Counted from the first letter of the stretch, positions 9,414-19,757 are shown. The stretch is 64,000 nt of DNA from Mycobacterium rhizamassiliense (GCF_900157375.1 NZ_LT721901.1:2094315-2158314), one strand, 5' to 3'. Numbers and translations are program-made. The notes: generated by a model from the sequence alone, not told the origin.

Positions 9414-9752
9414 ATGGCGAAAAAAGTCACCGTCACCTTGGTCGATGATTTCGACGGTGCGGGTGCCGCCGATGAAACTGTCGAATTCGGGCTTGACGGG
9501 GTGACCTACGAGATTGATCTTTCGACTAAGAATGCCGCGAAACTCCGCGGTGATCTGAAGCAGTGGGTGGCGGCCGGTCGTCGTGTCGGCGGCCGTCGTC
9601 GTGGTCGTTCGGGCTCTGGCCGCGGCCGCGGCGCCATCGACCGCGAGCAGAGCGCGGCGATCCGCGAATGGGCTCGTCGGAACGGTCACAACGTGTCGAC
9701 CCGCGGCCGTATCCCGGCTGACGTCATCGACGCATTCCACGCGGCGACCTAG
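9414..9752 (+). CDS. lsr2: Lsr2 nucleoid-associated xenogeneic silencer
   Basis: A 112-residue DNA-bridging protein, the H-NS-like silencer of AT-rich DNA in mycobacteria. The N-terminal dimerisation domain ([29 protein letters not shown]) is joined by a Gly/Arg-rich linker (residues 60-76). The C-terminal DNA-binding domain carries the AT-hook-like RGR motif in [19 protein letters not shown]. Length equals the usual 112 residues. ATG 9414 follows GAGGGTAAGCCA. The 120-base 5' region is AT-richer than its surroundings and holds the direct repeat CTGCTCAG at 9373-9380 and 9384-9391, possibly regulatory. Confidence 0.97.
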   Translation: MAKKVTVTLVDDFDGAGAADETVEFGLDGVTYEIDLSTKNAAKLRGDLKQWVAAGRRVGGRRRGRSGSGRGRGAIDREQSAAIREWARRNGHNVSTRGRIPADVIDAFHAAT

Positions 9753-9762
9753 CAAAAACGAC

Positions 9763-9810
9763 TAACCGGCGTCTGGGCCACCCGGCCCGGGCGCCGGTTA
9801 TTTGTCTCTT
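9763..9810 (+). terminator. Rho-independent terminator after lsr2
   Basis: TAACCGGCG (9763-9771) pairs with CGCCGGTTA (9792-9800). Inside it GGGCC pairs with GGCCC, and the tract TTTGTCTCTT follows. It lies ten bases after the lsr2 stop and is one of the few T-tailed hairpins in the window. Confidence 0.8.
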
Positions 9811-9825
9811 TCGCTGGTGGCGAAA
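9809..9825. promoter_or_regulatory. Candidate ClgR operator upstream of clpC1
   Basis: TTTCGC-TGGTG-GCGAAA is a perfect 6-5-6 palindrome matching the actinobacterial ClgR consensus (CGC, five bases, GCG, with flanking A/T). ClgR is known to activate clp genes, including clpC1, in mycobacteria and corynebacteria. The rest of the 325-base lsr2-clpC1 interval (9826-10077) holds a long leader with no convincing gene. The site is about 250 bases before the start codon. Confidence 0.55.
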
Positions 9826-10077
9826 CAATTGCCGGCGACTAGGGGAAACCATTTGGTGGTTTGCTCCGTTTCACCAATTGTGGCCCTGAGGCCATCGGGA
9901 GGCCCCAAGATTAGGCCGGGAGCTCCAGTCGCAGGGCCGCACAGCAAGGCACCGCGAGGTGGGAACCCCGGGGGGCCGACCATTAGAGTGGACATCAGGT
10001 ACGCAGTTCCGGCCCCACGGGCCGGTGGGACCGCTAAGAGGGGCGTACCGATGGTGATGGAGAGCAGGTAAACACCG

Positions 10078-12609
<2,532 letters not shown>

Positions 12610-12614
12610 CGATC

Positions 12615-12715
12615 AGCAAAAACGGGCGGCGTGGCGATCGCAAGCGCGGCGGAGCCGGGTGAAGCGGGTCGCCACTACCGAACTAGTCTCTGACGGACTA
12701 CCGCCCGTTTTTGCT
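12615..12715. repeat. Nested inverted repeat, possible bidirectional terminator
   Basis: AGCAAAAACGGGCGG (12615-12629) and CCGCCCGTTTTTGCT (12701-12715) are perfect 15-base inverted copies. Inside them GTGGCGA (12631-12637) pairs with TCGCCAC (12669-12675), enclosing a GC-rich core. The T-run in the right arm could end clpC1 transcription. The unusual loop length suggests a REP-like element inserted into a terminator. Confidence 0.6.
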
Positions 12716-12740
12716 GTGCTCTCAGAAGAAGGGCCCGCCC

Positions 12741-13121
12741 GTGCTGATCGTGACGACCAATGACCTCCCGGGATGGGAGATCCAACGCGTGTGTGGCGAG
12801 GTGTTCGGCCTGACGGTCCGCTCGCGAAATGCCTTCTCCCAGATGGGCGCGGGCTTCAAGGCCATGTTCGGCGGCGAGCTGGCTGGGATGACCAAGAATC
12901 TCTCCGACAGCCGCAACGAGGCGATGGGCCGGCTGATCGCGGAGGCGCGCAATCGCGGCGGCAACGCGATCGTCGCGATGCGCTTCGACACCACCGAGAT
13001 CGGCGACGTGTGGACCGAGATCTGTGCCTACGGCACGGCGGTGCAGGCGGTGCCGGTCACCGAGGGCGCGAAGTACACGGCAAGCCAGCTCGGTTACGGC
13101 GGTCCGCCGCCCCAGCAATAG
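12741..13121 (+). CDS. YbjQ/UPF0145 family heavy-metal-binding-domain protein
   Basis: A 126-residue protein of the YbjQ (DUF74) family, whose members form pentamers and have been called heavy-metal-binding; the cellular role is unknown. Family features seen are LPGWEIQRVCGEVFGLTVRSRN at the start, EAMGRLIAEARNRGGNAIVAMRFDTTE in the middle and a short Pro/Gln tail. GTG 12741 has GAAGAAGG upstream; a TTG at 12711 is in frame but lies in the inverted repeat. It sits between clpC1 and the cobalamin riboswitch, a position not occupied by this gene in M. tuberculosis. Confidence 0.8.
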   Translation: MLIVTTNDLPGWEIQRVCGEVFGLTVRSRNAFSQMGAGFKAMFGGELAGMTKNLSDSRNEAMGRLIAEARNRGGNAIVAMRFDTTEIGDVWTEICAYGTAVQAVPVTEGAKYTASQLGYGGPPPQQ

Positions 13122-13125
13122 CTGT

Positions 13126-13153
13126 TTGCTCAACCGTCTGGGCCGTTTAGACT
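13126..13153 (+). promoter_or_regulatory. Promoter of the riboswitch-cbtBA unit
   Basis: TTGCTC (13126-13131) and TAGACT (13148-13153) are spaced by 16 bases. Transcription would start near 13160, at the 5' edge of the cobalamin riboswitch. Confidence 0.45.
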
Positions 13154-13159
13154 GACCCA

Positions 13160-13255
13160 AGTTGATAGACGGGCGACGGAATCTGGTGAGACTCCAGAAC
13201 GGTCGCGCCACTGTCCATAGTCAGACCCGGACCCCGTCACCAACACCACTAGCGG
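13160..13255 (+). promoter_or_regulatory. Cobalamin (B12) riboswitch
   Basis: The leader contains the B12 box GCCACTGT at 13207-13214. Upstream helices expected for this class are visible: GGAATCTGGTGAGACTCCAG forms a small hairpin and is followed by AACGGTCGC. Downstream are GTCACC and complementary segments that may sequester the ribosome site. It precedes cbtB-cbtA, cobalt transporters typically under B12-riboswitch control in actinobacteria. Boundaries are approximate. Confidence 0.75.
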
Positions 13256-13283
13256 GACGCGACATCCCCAGAAGGAGTTAACG

Positions 13284-13493
13284 GTGTCCAATTCGGAGAC
13301 AACTCGCACACGCGCGATAGACCTGTCGGCGACCAGTGCCGCGCTGTGGTTGGCGGCAACCACCTTCCTGGCGTTGCTGGCGATCTACTTCATCGGCGTG
13401 GATCAGGGCGCGGTCTCGCTGTTCGGCAGCGATATGCACGTGCACGAATTCGTGCACGACGCACGGCATCTACTCGGCTTCCCCTGCCACTGA
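13284..13493 (+). CDS. cbtB: CbtB cobalt transporter subunit
   Basis: A 69-residue protein with one transmembrane helix (about residues 17-37). Its C-terminal His-rich motif HVHEFVHDARHLLGFPCH is diagnostic of CbtB and is thought to bind cobalt. GTG 13284 follows AAGGAG at eight bases. It is the first gene after the cobalamin riboswitch and is eight bases upstream of cbtA, so expression should fall when B12 is plentiful. Confidence 0.9.
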   Translation: MSNSETTRTRAIDLSATSAALWLAATTFLALLAIYFIGVDQGAVSLFGSDMHVHEFVHDARHLLGFPCH

Positions 13494-13500
13494 CCCGGGC

Positions 13501-14292
13501 GTGGAAAAGCGTCTGATCGCACGCGGGCTGCTGGCCGGCGCCATTGGCGCGGTGCTGGCATTCGTAGTCGCCCGCCTCTGCGCCGAACCCGTAATTGCCC
13601 GCGCGATCGCATTCGAGGACGGCCGAACCGAGGCCGAGCAGGCCCAGGGCGTGCACGAGCACGGCGTCGAGTTGTTCACCCGCGGCGTCCAGTCCGGCGT
13701 CGGATTGGGCTTCGGAGTGCTGATCTTCGGCGTCGCCATCGGTGCGCTGTTCGCCGTGCTGTTCTGCGTCGTCTACGCGCGCACGGGAAGCGTTGCGTCG
13801 CGGCCGCTTTCGGCCCTGCTTGCCGCAGGATCGTTCGTCGCGGTGTACCTGGTTCCGTTCGCGAAGTATCCGCCGAATCCGCCCGCAGTCGGCCAGTCCG
13901 ACACGATCGGAATGCGCACCGGCTGGTACCTGTTCGCGGTGCTGGTATCGGTGGTGCTGGCGATCGGAGCGGTGCTGTTGGCTCGCCGGCTGGTCGATCG
14001 GTTCGGCGTGTGGAACGGCAGGCTGCTCGCCGCGGGTGGCTACGTGGTGGTGGTCGCCGTGGTGCTCTCGTTGCTACCGATGGTGGCCGAGACGCCGCAA
14101 CCGCTGCGCGATGCCGCGGGCGCGATCATCTACCCCGGCTTTCCCGCCGACGTCCTCTACGAATTTCGAGTGCTCTCGCTCGCTGCGCAATTGGTGTTGT
14201 GGGTGAGCATCGGCCTGGTCTTCGGGTCACTTGCCGAGCGGGTGATCGGCGACAAGGCCCCGAGCGAACGGGCACCGAGCATCGCCGCGTGA
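13501..14292 (+). CDS. cbtA: CbtA cobalt transporter membrane subunit
   Basis: A 263-residue protein with about five to six transmembrane helices, the predicted channel component for cobalt uptake with CbtB. It starts VEKRLIARGLLAGAIGAVLAFVVAR, has the conserved GVHEHGVELFTRGVQSG loop with two histidines, and a central KYPPNPPAVGQSDTI segment characteristic of CbtA. GTG 13501 is chosen because it lies just after the cbtB stop; earlier in-frame codons run back into cbtB. The stop overlaps the next gene by four bases. Confidence 0.9.
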   Translation: MEKRLIARGLLAGAIGAVLAFVVARLCAEPVIARAIAFEDGRTEAEQAQGVHEHGVELFTRGVQSGVGLGFGVLIFGVAIGALFAVLFCVVYARTGSVASRPLSALLAAGSFVAVYLVPFAKYPPNPPAVGQSDTIGMRTGWYLFAVLVSVVLAIGAVLLARRLVDRFGVWNGRLLAAGGYVVVVAVVLSLLPMVAETPQPLRDAAGAIIYPGFPADVLYEFRVLSLAAQLVLWVSIGLVFGSLAERVIGDKAPSERAPSIAA

Positions 14293-14840
14293 CCGAGGTC
14301 GTCCGGCTGACGCTGGTGTCGCACGCGATGACCGATGCGATGGCAGCCGGGCGATTTCCCGCCGACGAACCGCTGAACGATTTGGGCCTTCGGCAAGTCG
14401 AGACGGCCGTGCGCCCGAACGCCGCCGCCGCTGCCCGGCAATTCACCGGTCCCGAGCGCCGCGCCCGCCAGACCGCGCAGTTGCTTGGGCTGCAACCCAT
14501 TACGGAACCGCTGTTGGCCGATCTGGACTGCGGGCGGTGGCGCGGGTCGGCGCTCGACGCCGTCGACCCGGCCGAGCTGCGGCAGTGGCTGACCGAGCCC
14601 GCTTCGGCGCCACACGGCGGTGAGTCGGTCGTCGACATCCTCGAGCGGGTCGAGGGCTGGCTGGAGTCCTTGACCGACAACGCCTTACGGACGGTGGCCG
14701 TCACGCATCCTGCGGTGATCCGGGCGGCGATCCTGGTCGCTTTGAAAGCCGCGCCGCAATCCTTCTGGCGCATCGACGTCAAGCCGGTCAGCCCGGTCGC
14801 GCTGCATTTTCGCGGAAACCGTTGGTCGCTAAGGCTTTAG
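14289..14840 (+). CDS. Histidine phosphatase superfamily protein with degenerate RHG motif
   Basis: A 183-residue protein of the phosphoglycerate-mutase-like fold. The catalytic N-terminal motif, normally RHG, reads LVSHAMT: the phosphate-binding Arg is Ser while the nucleophile His is kept. Later family features remain: GPERRARQTAQLLG, the acidic LADLDCGRWRGSALD and VTHPAVIRAAI with the second His. GTG 14289 overlaps the cbtA stop (GTGA), so it is co-expressed with the cobalt transporter. A role in cobalamin metabolism (CobC-like alpha-ribazole phosphatase) is possible, but activity with this active site is uncertain. Confidence 0.75.
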   Translation: MTEVVRLTLVSHAMTDAMAAGRFPADEPLNDLGLRQVETAVRPNAAAAARQFTGPERRARQTAQLLGLQPITEPLLADLDCGRWRGSALDAVDPAELRQWLTEPASAPHGGESVVDILERVEGWLESLTDNALRTVAVTHPAVIRAAILVALKAAPQSFWRIDVKPVSPVALHFRGNRWSLRL

Positions 14841-14843
14841 GTC

Positions 14844-16205
14844 CTACTGGGGCGCGATCAGACCGAAGACCTGCTTGGCCACCTGCAGCATCCAGCCGGT
14901 CACCTTCGGGCCGTGATCGCGCGGCCAGTTGAGCTGGAAGCTGACCACCCACGGCTGCTGCGTCTTGTCGACGGCATACCAGCTGAAGGTCAAATCACCG
15001 GGCAGGCCACCGGCTTTCGCGCCGATGTACGGCCACACGCTGCGGTCCAGCTGGATACCCGACACGGCCGACAGGATCTGCTTGACCGGTGCGGCCTCGC
15101 CGACCGCGTCGGACTGCAGTGCCGCGTGCACCCGGCAGATGTCCCCGGCGCTGCCGTACCACTCGGCGCCGTAGGCCGACGCGGGGGTATGCGCGCGGGT
15201 CGGGTCGGGTTGGTAGGTAGCCGAATTCGCATGCGCCAGCAGCGCAGCGCGCTCCTGCGGGCCCGCGTTCTGCCACTGGCTGCGCAGGTCCGGTTCGCCC
15301 CAGCCGATCGAGAACAACTCATACATCGTGGGGAACGGCGTCATGCTGGCCGGATCGTGATGGCCGGCCGTCGCGAGCGCTTCGGAGATGGCGTGCGTAC
15401 CCATCCGCTCGATCAGCAGGTCGGTGGCCATGTTGTCGCTGGTGGCGATCATCTTCTCGGCTGCGGTGCGAACCGAAACATGCGCTCCGACAGGCAATCC
15501 CAGGCCAGATGAGCCGACGGCCTTGCTCTTCTCCGTCACCGTCAGCTGGTCGTCCCACGACACCGTGTGGTTGCGGACCGCACCCGCCAGCGCGTGCAAC
15601 ACGTACAGCTTGAAAATCGATGCCAGCGGCAGGGATTCGGCGGTGTTGGTGCCCTGGACCGGGTCGCAATGGCCGCTGTCGACCTTGGCCACCTGATACG
15701 AGTAGCGGGCGCCGGTCTTGCTCAGCACCGCGTCGACGTCGTGCCAGGAGGCGACCGTCGGCGGCAGCGTCTCGAGATCGAACCGGTCGACCCTGCCTTC
15801 GTCGTCGGTGTGGATCCGGATGTCTTGTCGCGCGCCGTAGGACGAGGTGAGATGCAGCGTGGCCACGCTGGCGCTGATGTCGACGCCGTCGAGGGCGAAG
15901 GGGCGGTCCCACCACAACGCCTCCATGGTGGTTTCCACCGGATCGACCATGCTTGGCGCGGCCAGTGTGCGAACTCCGACCGGGCCGATGGGCCAGTCCG
16001 AGTTCAGCATGTCCACGGTCTGCTGGGCGCGCAGGCCGGGGGGCGTCCGGGTGTCGATCGGACGGGCCGGGTTCGCGGCGTTCGCCAGCGAGGAAGGGGA
16101 GGGGGCGCAGCCCGGTGCCAGGGCCGCGACCAGTGCGGTGGCGGCGGTGACGGCGAGCAGCCGCGCCGGGTGTCGCCTACGCAGTGGGCTTGTTCCCCGT
16201 GACAT
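14844..16205 (-). CDS. lpqF: LpqF-like lipoprotein of the serine hydrolase/beta-lactamase fold
   Basis: An exported 453-residue lipoprotein. The signal peptide ends at ALAPGC with Cys33 as lipid site. The C-terminal domain has class A beta-lactamase-like motifs: SIFK (SxxK nucleophile and Lys), TSDN (SDN) and KAGG in the KTG position. The N-terminal part resembles an NTF2-like domain. Which peptidoglycan or ester substrate it acts on is unknown. ATG 16205 has GAGG upstream; a longer frame back to 16316 exists but would precede the signal peptide with no membrane logic. The start overlaps the mhuD 3' end, so the two are co-transcribed. Confidence 0.85.
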   Translation of the reverse strand: MSRGTSPLRRRHPARLLAVTAATALVAALAPGCAPSPSSLANAANPARPIDTRTPPGLRAQQTVDMLNSDWPIGPVGVRTLAAPSMVDPVETTMEALWWDRPFALDGVDISASVATLHLTSSYGARQDIRIHTDDEGRVDRFDLETLPPTVASWHDVDAVLSKTGARYSYQVAKVDSGHCDPVQGTNTAESLPLASIFKLYVLHALAGAVRNHTVSWDDQLTVTEKSKAVGSSGLGLPVGAHVSVRTAAEKMIATSDNMATDLLIERMGTHAISEALATAGHHDPASMTPFPTMYELFSIGWGEPDLRSQWQNAGPQERAALLAHANSATYQPDPTRAHTPASAYGAEWYGSAGDICRVHAALQSDAVGEAAPVKQILSAVSGIQLDRSVWPYIGAKAGGLPGDLTFSWYAVDKTQQPWVVSFQLNWPRDHGPKVTGWMLQVAKQVFGLIAPQ

Positions 16206-16497
16206 CCATGACGACCTCGAATTCCAGCAGTGACGCACCCGTCGCGACGGGGTTGGCACGTTGGCCGGCATGGGCTTCGACGGCGGGGCCGCTCGCCCAC
16301 GCCTGGAACGCTTCATCGGACTCCCAGTGTGTCACCACGAAGTAGCGGTTCTCACCTTTGACCGGACGCAGCAGCTGAAAGCCGAGGAAGCCGGGTTGGT
16401 TGTCCACCGCGTGCGCGCGGTGGGCGAAGCGCTTCTCCAGCTCGGGGCCAGCGTCGGCGGGTACTTCAATTGCATTGATCTTCACCACTGGCGGCAT
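16177..16497 (-). CDS. mhuD: MhuD mycobacterial heme-degrading monooxygenase
   Basis: Degrades heme to mycobilin and iron without releasing CO, allowing use of host heme iron. The 106-residue ABM-fold protein retains the key residues Asn8, Trp67 and His76 (Asn7, Trp66 and His75 in M. tuberculosis numbering) within VVKINAIEV, FQAWASG and EAHAGQRAN. ATG 16497 is preceded by TAGCCT seven bases upstream on the minus strand and no ribosome site, suggesting a leaderless transcript. It overlaps lpqF by 29 bases. Confidence 0.95.
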   Translation of the reverse strand: MPPVVKINAIEVPADAGPELEKRFAHRAHAVDNQPGFLGFQLLRPVKGENRYFVVTHWESDEAFQAWASGPAVEAHAGQRANPVATGASLLEFEVVMDVTGNKPTA

Positions 16498-16561
16498 GCC
16501 TGTTAGGCTACCGCGCCCCCTCGCTCGTCCCGCTCGAGGGTTTGCCACGCAAGATGGAGAC

Positions 16562-17317
16562 ATGACCGGCGACTTGCTGACCTGCCGCGGCGGACAAGGG
16601 GAGCCGTTGGTGCTGGTGCACGGCCTGATGGGCCGGGGCACCACCTGGTCGCGCCAGCTGCCGTGGCTGACGCGGCTGGGCACGGTCTACACCTACGACG
16701 CACCGTGGCACCGCGGCCGCGACGTCGACGATCCGCAACCGATCAGTACCGAACGGTTCGTGGCCGACCTGGCCGACGCGGTCGGTGCGTTGGGGTCGCC
16801 GGCCCGGCTGGTCGGGCATTCGATGGGCGGCCTGCACTCGTGGTGCCTGGCGGCGGCGCGCCCCGAGCTGGTCACGGCGTTGGTCGTCGAGGACATGGCA
16901 CCGGACTTTCGCGGCCGCACCACCGGCCCGTGGGAGCCGTGGCTGCATGCGCTCCCGGTCGAATTCTCCTCCGCGGAACAGGTATTCGGTGAATTCGGGC
17001 CCGTCGCGGGACGGTATTTCCTGGAAGCCTTCGACCGCACCGACACCGGGTGGCGGTTGCACGGAGATATGTCGCGGTGGATCGAGATCGCGGCCGAATG
17101 GGGCACCCGTGACTACTGGGCGCAATGGTCGGCCGTGCGCGCACCTGCCCTGTTGATCGAGGCGGGCAATTCGGTCGCCCCGCCCGGCCAGATGCGCGAA
17201 ATGGCCGAAAGACGCCAGGAGGCAACGTATTTAGCCGTCCCGGAAGCGGGACACCTGATCCATGACGACGCGCCGCAGGTATACCGCCGGGCCGTCGAGT
17301 CATTCCTCGCCGGCTAG
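16562..17317 (+). CDS. Alpha/beta hydrolase
   Basis: A 251-residue hydrolase of the alpha/beta fold (Rv3591c position). The oxyanion-hole motif LVLVHGLMGRG comes early, the nucleophile elbow is GHSMGG, and the catalytic His lies in EAGHLIHDD near the C-terminus. Cofactorless hydrolases of this shape act on esters, epoxides or C-C bonds; the substrate cannot be assigned. ATG 16562 has GGAG at four bases. It is divergent from mhuD across 64 bases and overlaps the mutY 3' end by 18 bases tail to tail. Confidence 0.85.
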   Translation: MTGDLLTCRGGQGEPLVLVHGLMGRGTTWSRQLPWLTRLGTVYTYDAPWHRGRDVDDPQPISTERFVADLADAVGALGSPARLVGHSMGGLHSWCLAAARPELVTALVVEDMAPDFRGRTTGPWEPWLHALPVEFSSAEQVFGEFGPVAGRYFLEAFDRTDTGWRLHGDMSRWIEIAAEWGTRDYWAQWSAVRAPALLIEAGNSVAPPGQMREMAERRQEATYLAVPEAGHLIHDDAPQVYRRAVESFLAG

Positions 17318-18184
17318 CCCGAACCGGCCGTCGGCCGTCTGGGTCACCAGCCCGTCGGCGAGCAACGAATACAGCGCCCGGTCGCGCTGCGCGGTATCGG
17401 TCAGCCAAGCCACATCCAGCTGCGCCCGGGTTACCGGGGAACTGTTGGCGCGCAACACATCCAGCAGCCGTCCGCGTACCTGCCGGTCGGTGCCGGCATA
17501 GGTCTGCACCCGGCGGGCCGGCCCCTGCGCGGCGGGATAGCCGGCGCCGCGCCACGCGCACTCACCCAGCGGACACAACCCGCACCGCGGCCCCCGCGCG
17601 ATACACACCGTGGCGCCCAGTTCCATCAACGCCGCCGAAAAGTCCGGCGCCGTAGCATCTTCCGGCAGCAGTGCCGAAACGGCGGCGTGATCGCGGGTGG
17701 CCGACGGGGCACCGGCGTCGGCCAGGCCGTGCACGGCGCGGGCCACCACCCGGCGCACGTTGGTGTCGACCACCGGAACCGACTGGCGGTAGGCGAAACA
17801 TGCCACGGCCCTTGCCGTGTAGCTGCCGATGCCCGGCAGCCCCAACAGCGTTTCGACGTCGTCGGGTACCACGTCGCCGTGGTCGCGCGCGATCACGATG
17901 GCGCACTCGTGCAGCCGCTTGGCCCGCCTCGGGTAGCCGAGCTTGCCCCACGCGCGCAGCACATCGGCGGCGCTGGCCGCCGCGGTGGCCGACGGGGTCG
18001 GCCAGCGTCGCACCCACTCCGTCCAGATCGGCAGCACACGTGCCACCGGCGTCTGCTGCAACATGAACTCGCTGACCAGGATCTGCCAGGCGTCCACACC
18101 CGGTTCCCGCCACGGCAGATCGCGCCGCGCGCGGTCGTACCAACCCAGAAGTTCATTCGGCGGGATTTGCCCCTGGCTAGTCAT
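17300..18184 (-). CDS. mutY: A/G-specific adenine DNA glycosylase
   Basis: Removes adenine paired with 8-oxoguanine. The 294-residue protein has the HhH-GPD core: LPWREPGVDAWQILVSEFMLQQT with the catalytic Glu, the hairpin LPGIGSYTARAV, and the catalytic Asp in VPVVDTNVRRV. The iron-sulfur cluster loop has Cys spaced CIARGPRC-GLC-PLGEC. The C-terminal domain is short, with no long MutT-like extension. ATG 18184 is internal to a longer open frame that runs antisense through canB; only this part is coding. canB is divergent, 30 bases away. Confidence 0.93.
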   Translation of the reverse strand: MTSQGQIPPNELLGWYDRARRDLPWREPGVDAWQILVSEFMLQQTPVARVLPIWTEWVRRWPTPSATAAASAADVLRAWGKLGYPRRAKRLHECAIVIARDHGDVVPDDVETLLGLPGIGSYTARAVACFAYRQSVPVVDTNVRRVVARAVHGLADAGAPSATRDHAAVSALLPEDATAPDFSAALMELGATVCIARGPRCGLCPLGECAWRGAGYPAAQGPARRVQTYAGTDRQVRGRLLDVLRANSSPVTRAQLDVAWLTDTAQRDRALYSLLADGLVTQTADGRFGLAGEE

Positions 18185-18214
18185 CGGCGCCCGGGGCACG
18201 CCAGAATGTGTGCC

Positions 18215-18832
18215 ATGCCCAACACCAATCCGGTAACCGCATGGAAAGCACTCAAAGAGGGTAACGAGCGATTCGTCGCCGGCGAGCCCGTGCACCCCAG
18301 CCAAAGCGTCGAGCATCGGGCCAGCCTGGCCGCAGGCCAGAAGCCGACCGCGGTGATCTTCGGCTGTGCGGATAGCCGGGTGGCCGCCGAGCTCCTCTTC
18401 GACCAGGGCCTGGGCGACGTGTTCGTGGTTCGCACCGCCGGGCAGGCGATCGACACCGCCGTGCTGGGTTCCATTGAGTACGCGGTCGCGGTGCTCAACG
18501 TGCCGCTGATCGTGGTCCTCGGCCACGACAGCTGCGGCGCGGTCAAGGCCGCCATCGGCGCCGTCGACGAGGGCGACGTGCCCGGCGGTTTCATCCGGGA
18601 CGTGGTGGAGCGCGTGGCGCCGACCATCCTGCTGGGCCGCCGCGACGGCCTGAGCCGCGTCGACGAGTTCGAGGAGAGGCACGTCAAAGAGACGCTGGCG
18701 CAGCTGGTCTCGCGTTCGTCGATCATCTCCGAGCGGGTGTCGGCGGGCACCGTCGCGCTCGCCGGCATCGTCTATCACCTGGCCGACGGGCGCGCCGCGC
18801 TGGTCGACCACATCGGTGACATCGGCGAGTAG
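18215..18832 (+). CDS. canB: Beta-class carbonic anhydrase
   Basis: Interconverts CO2 and bicarbonate. The 205-residue protein shows zinc ligands Cys51, His104 and Cys107, and the Asp53-Arg55 dyad in FGCADSR and GHDSCGAV. ATG 18215 (MPNTNP) matches the known N-terminus; an ATG nine bases earlier would add three residues. The gene is divergent from mutY. Confidence 0.95.
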   Translation: MPNTNPVTAWKALKEGNERFVAGEPVHPSQSVEHRASLAAGQKPTAVIFGCADSRVAAELLFDQGLGDVFVVRTAGQAIDTAVLGSIEYAVAVLNVPLIVVLGHDSCGAVKAAIGAVDEGDVPGGFIRDVVERVAPTILLGRRDGLSRVDEFEERHVKETLAQLVSRSSIISERVSAGTVALAGIVYHLADGRAALVDHIGDIGE

Positions 18833-18923
18833 CGACGCCTAGGTCGGGGCGTTTTCGCCGCCACTAACACGGCGGTCTGTCAGTCAACCTTGCGACACGC
18901 CGACGCGGATCGGCCAGATCTGC

Positions 18924-19757
18924 GTGACCTGGCCTTACGGTGAGAACGTGCTGGATCTGGAACCGCGTGGCCCGCTACCCACGGAGATTTATTGGCGGCG
19001 CAGAGGCTTGGCTATTGGCATCGCGGTTGTCGTGATCGGCATCGCGGTCGCCACGGTCATCGCCTTTGTCAGCAGCAACGCGGGTGCCAAACCCGCTAGC
19101 GCCAACAAGCCCGGCTCTGCTCAGAACACGCCGGCAGCAGCGCCGCCCCCGCAGGCGCCGCCGCCCGGGCAGGAAGGCGTTACCCCGGTACCGCCGCCGC
19201 AGGGACAAAACGCCGAGTCCCCGACGCCGACGGCCGCGGTGATGCCGCCGCCGGTGCTCAAGGAGGGCGACGACTGCCCCGATTCGACGCTGGCCGTCAA
19301 GGGCCTGACCAACGCGCCTCAGTACTTCATCGGTGACCAGCCGAAGTTCACCATGGTCGTCACCAACATCGGGCTGGTGGCCTGCAAGCGCGACGTCGGC
19401 GCCGCGGTGCTGGCGGCCTACGTCTACTCGCTGGACAACAAGCGGCTGTGGTCGAACCTGGACTGCGCGCCTTCCAACGAGACGCTGGTCAAGACGTTCA
19501 CGCCGGGTGAGCAGGTGACGACGGCCGTGACGTGGACCGGCATGGGTTCAGCCCCGCACTGCCCGCTGCCGCGGCCGGCGATCGGGCCGGGCACCTACAA
19601 CCTCGTCGTGCAGCTGGGCAACCTGCGCTCGCTGCAGGTTCCGTTCATCCTGAACCAGCCGCCGCCCCCGCCGGGTCCGGTGCCGGGACAGCCGGCGGTG
19701 CCGCAGCCCGAGGCGCCCGGAGTGGCCCCCGGGGCCGCCCCGCTTCCCCCGGGCTAG
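18924..19757 (+). CDS. Membrane-anchored protein with conserved external domain (Rv3587c-like)
   Basis: A 277-residue protein with a short cytosolic start, a single transmembrane helix (about residues 29-50, GLAIGIAVVVIGIAVATVIAF) and a Pro/Ala/Gln-rich linker (60-110). A conserved external domain follows from residue 112, with paired cysteines in GDDCPDS, VACKRD, LDCAPS and PHCPLP. It ends in a Pro-rich tail. Function unknown. GTG 18924 is the longest start (MTWPYGENV); GTG 18948 (MLDLEPRG) is an alternative. It converges on disA with nine bases between stops. Confidence 0.8.
   Translation: MTWPYGENVLDLEPRGPLPTEIYWRRRGLAIGIAVVVIGIAVATVIAFVSSNAGAKPASANKPGSAQNTPAAAPPPQAPPPGQEGVTPVPPPQGQNAESPTPTAAVMPPPVLKEGDDCPDSTLAVKGLTNAPQYFIGDQPKFTMVVTNIGLVACKRDVGAAVLAAYVYSLDNKRLWSNLDCAPSNETLVKTFTPGEQVTTAVTWTGMGSAPHCPLPRPAIGPGTYNLVVQLGNLRSLQVPFILNQPPPPPGPVPGQPAVPQPEAPGVAPGAAPLPPG

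Noticed and set aside
9802..10071. Small plus-strand ORF in the lsr2-clpC1 interval
   Set aside because: It overlaps the terminator and the ClgR-like site, has no ribosome site and no recognisable protein; more likely leader RNA.
17570..17625. MutY iron-sulfur loop with four residues between the last two cysteines instead of five
   Set aside because: From memory the same spacing occurs in other mycobacterial MutY, so it is not unusual.
17300..18811. 503-codon minus-strand frame through mutY and canB
   Set aside because: The MutY protein begins at 18184; beyond that the frame is antisense to canB, which has all its zinc ligands.
18840..18860. GGCGTTTTCGCC hairpin after canB as a terminator
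   Set aside because: Stem is only four to five pairs and the T-run is in the loop, not after the stem.
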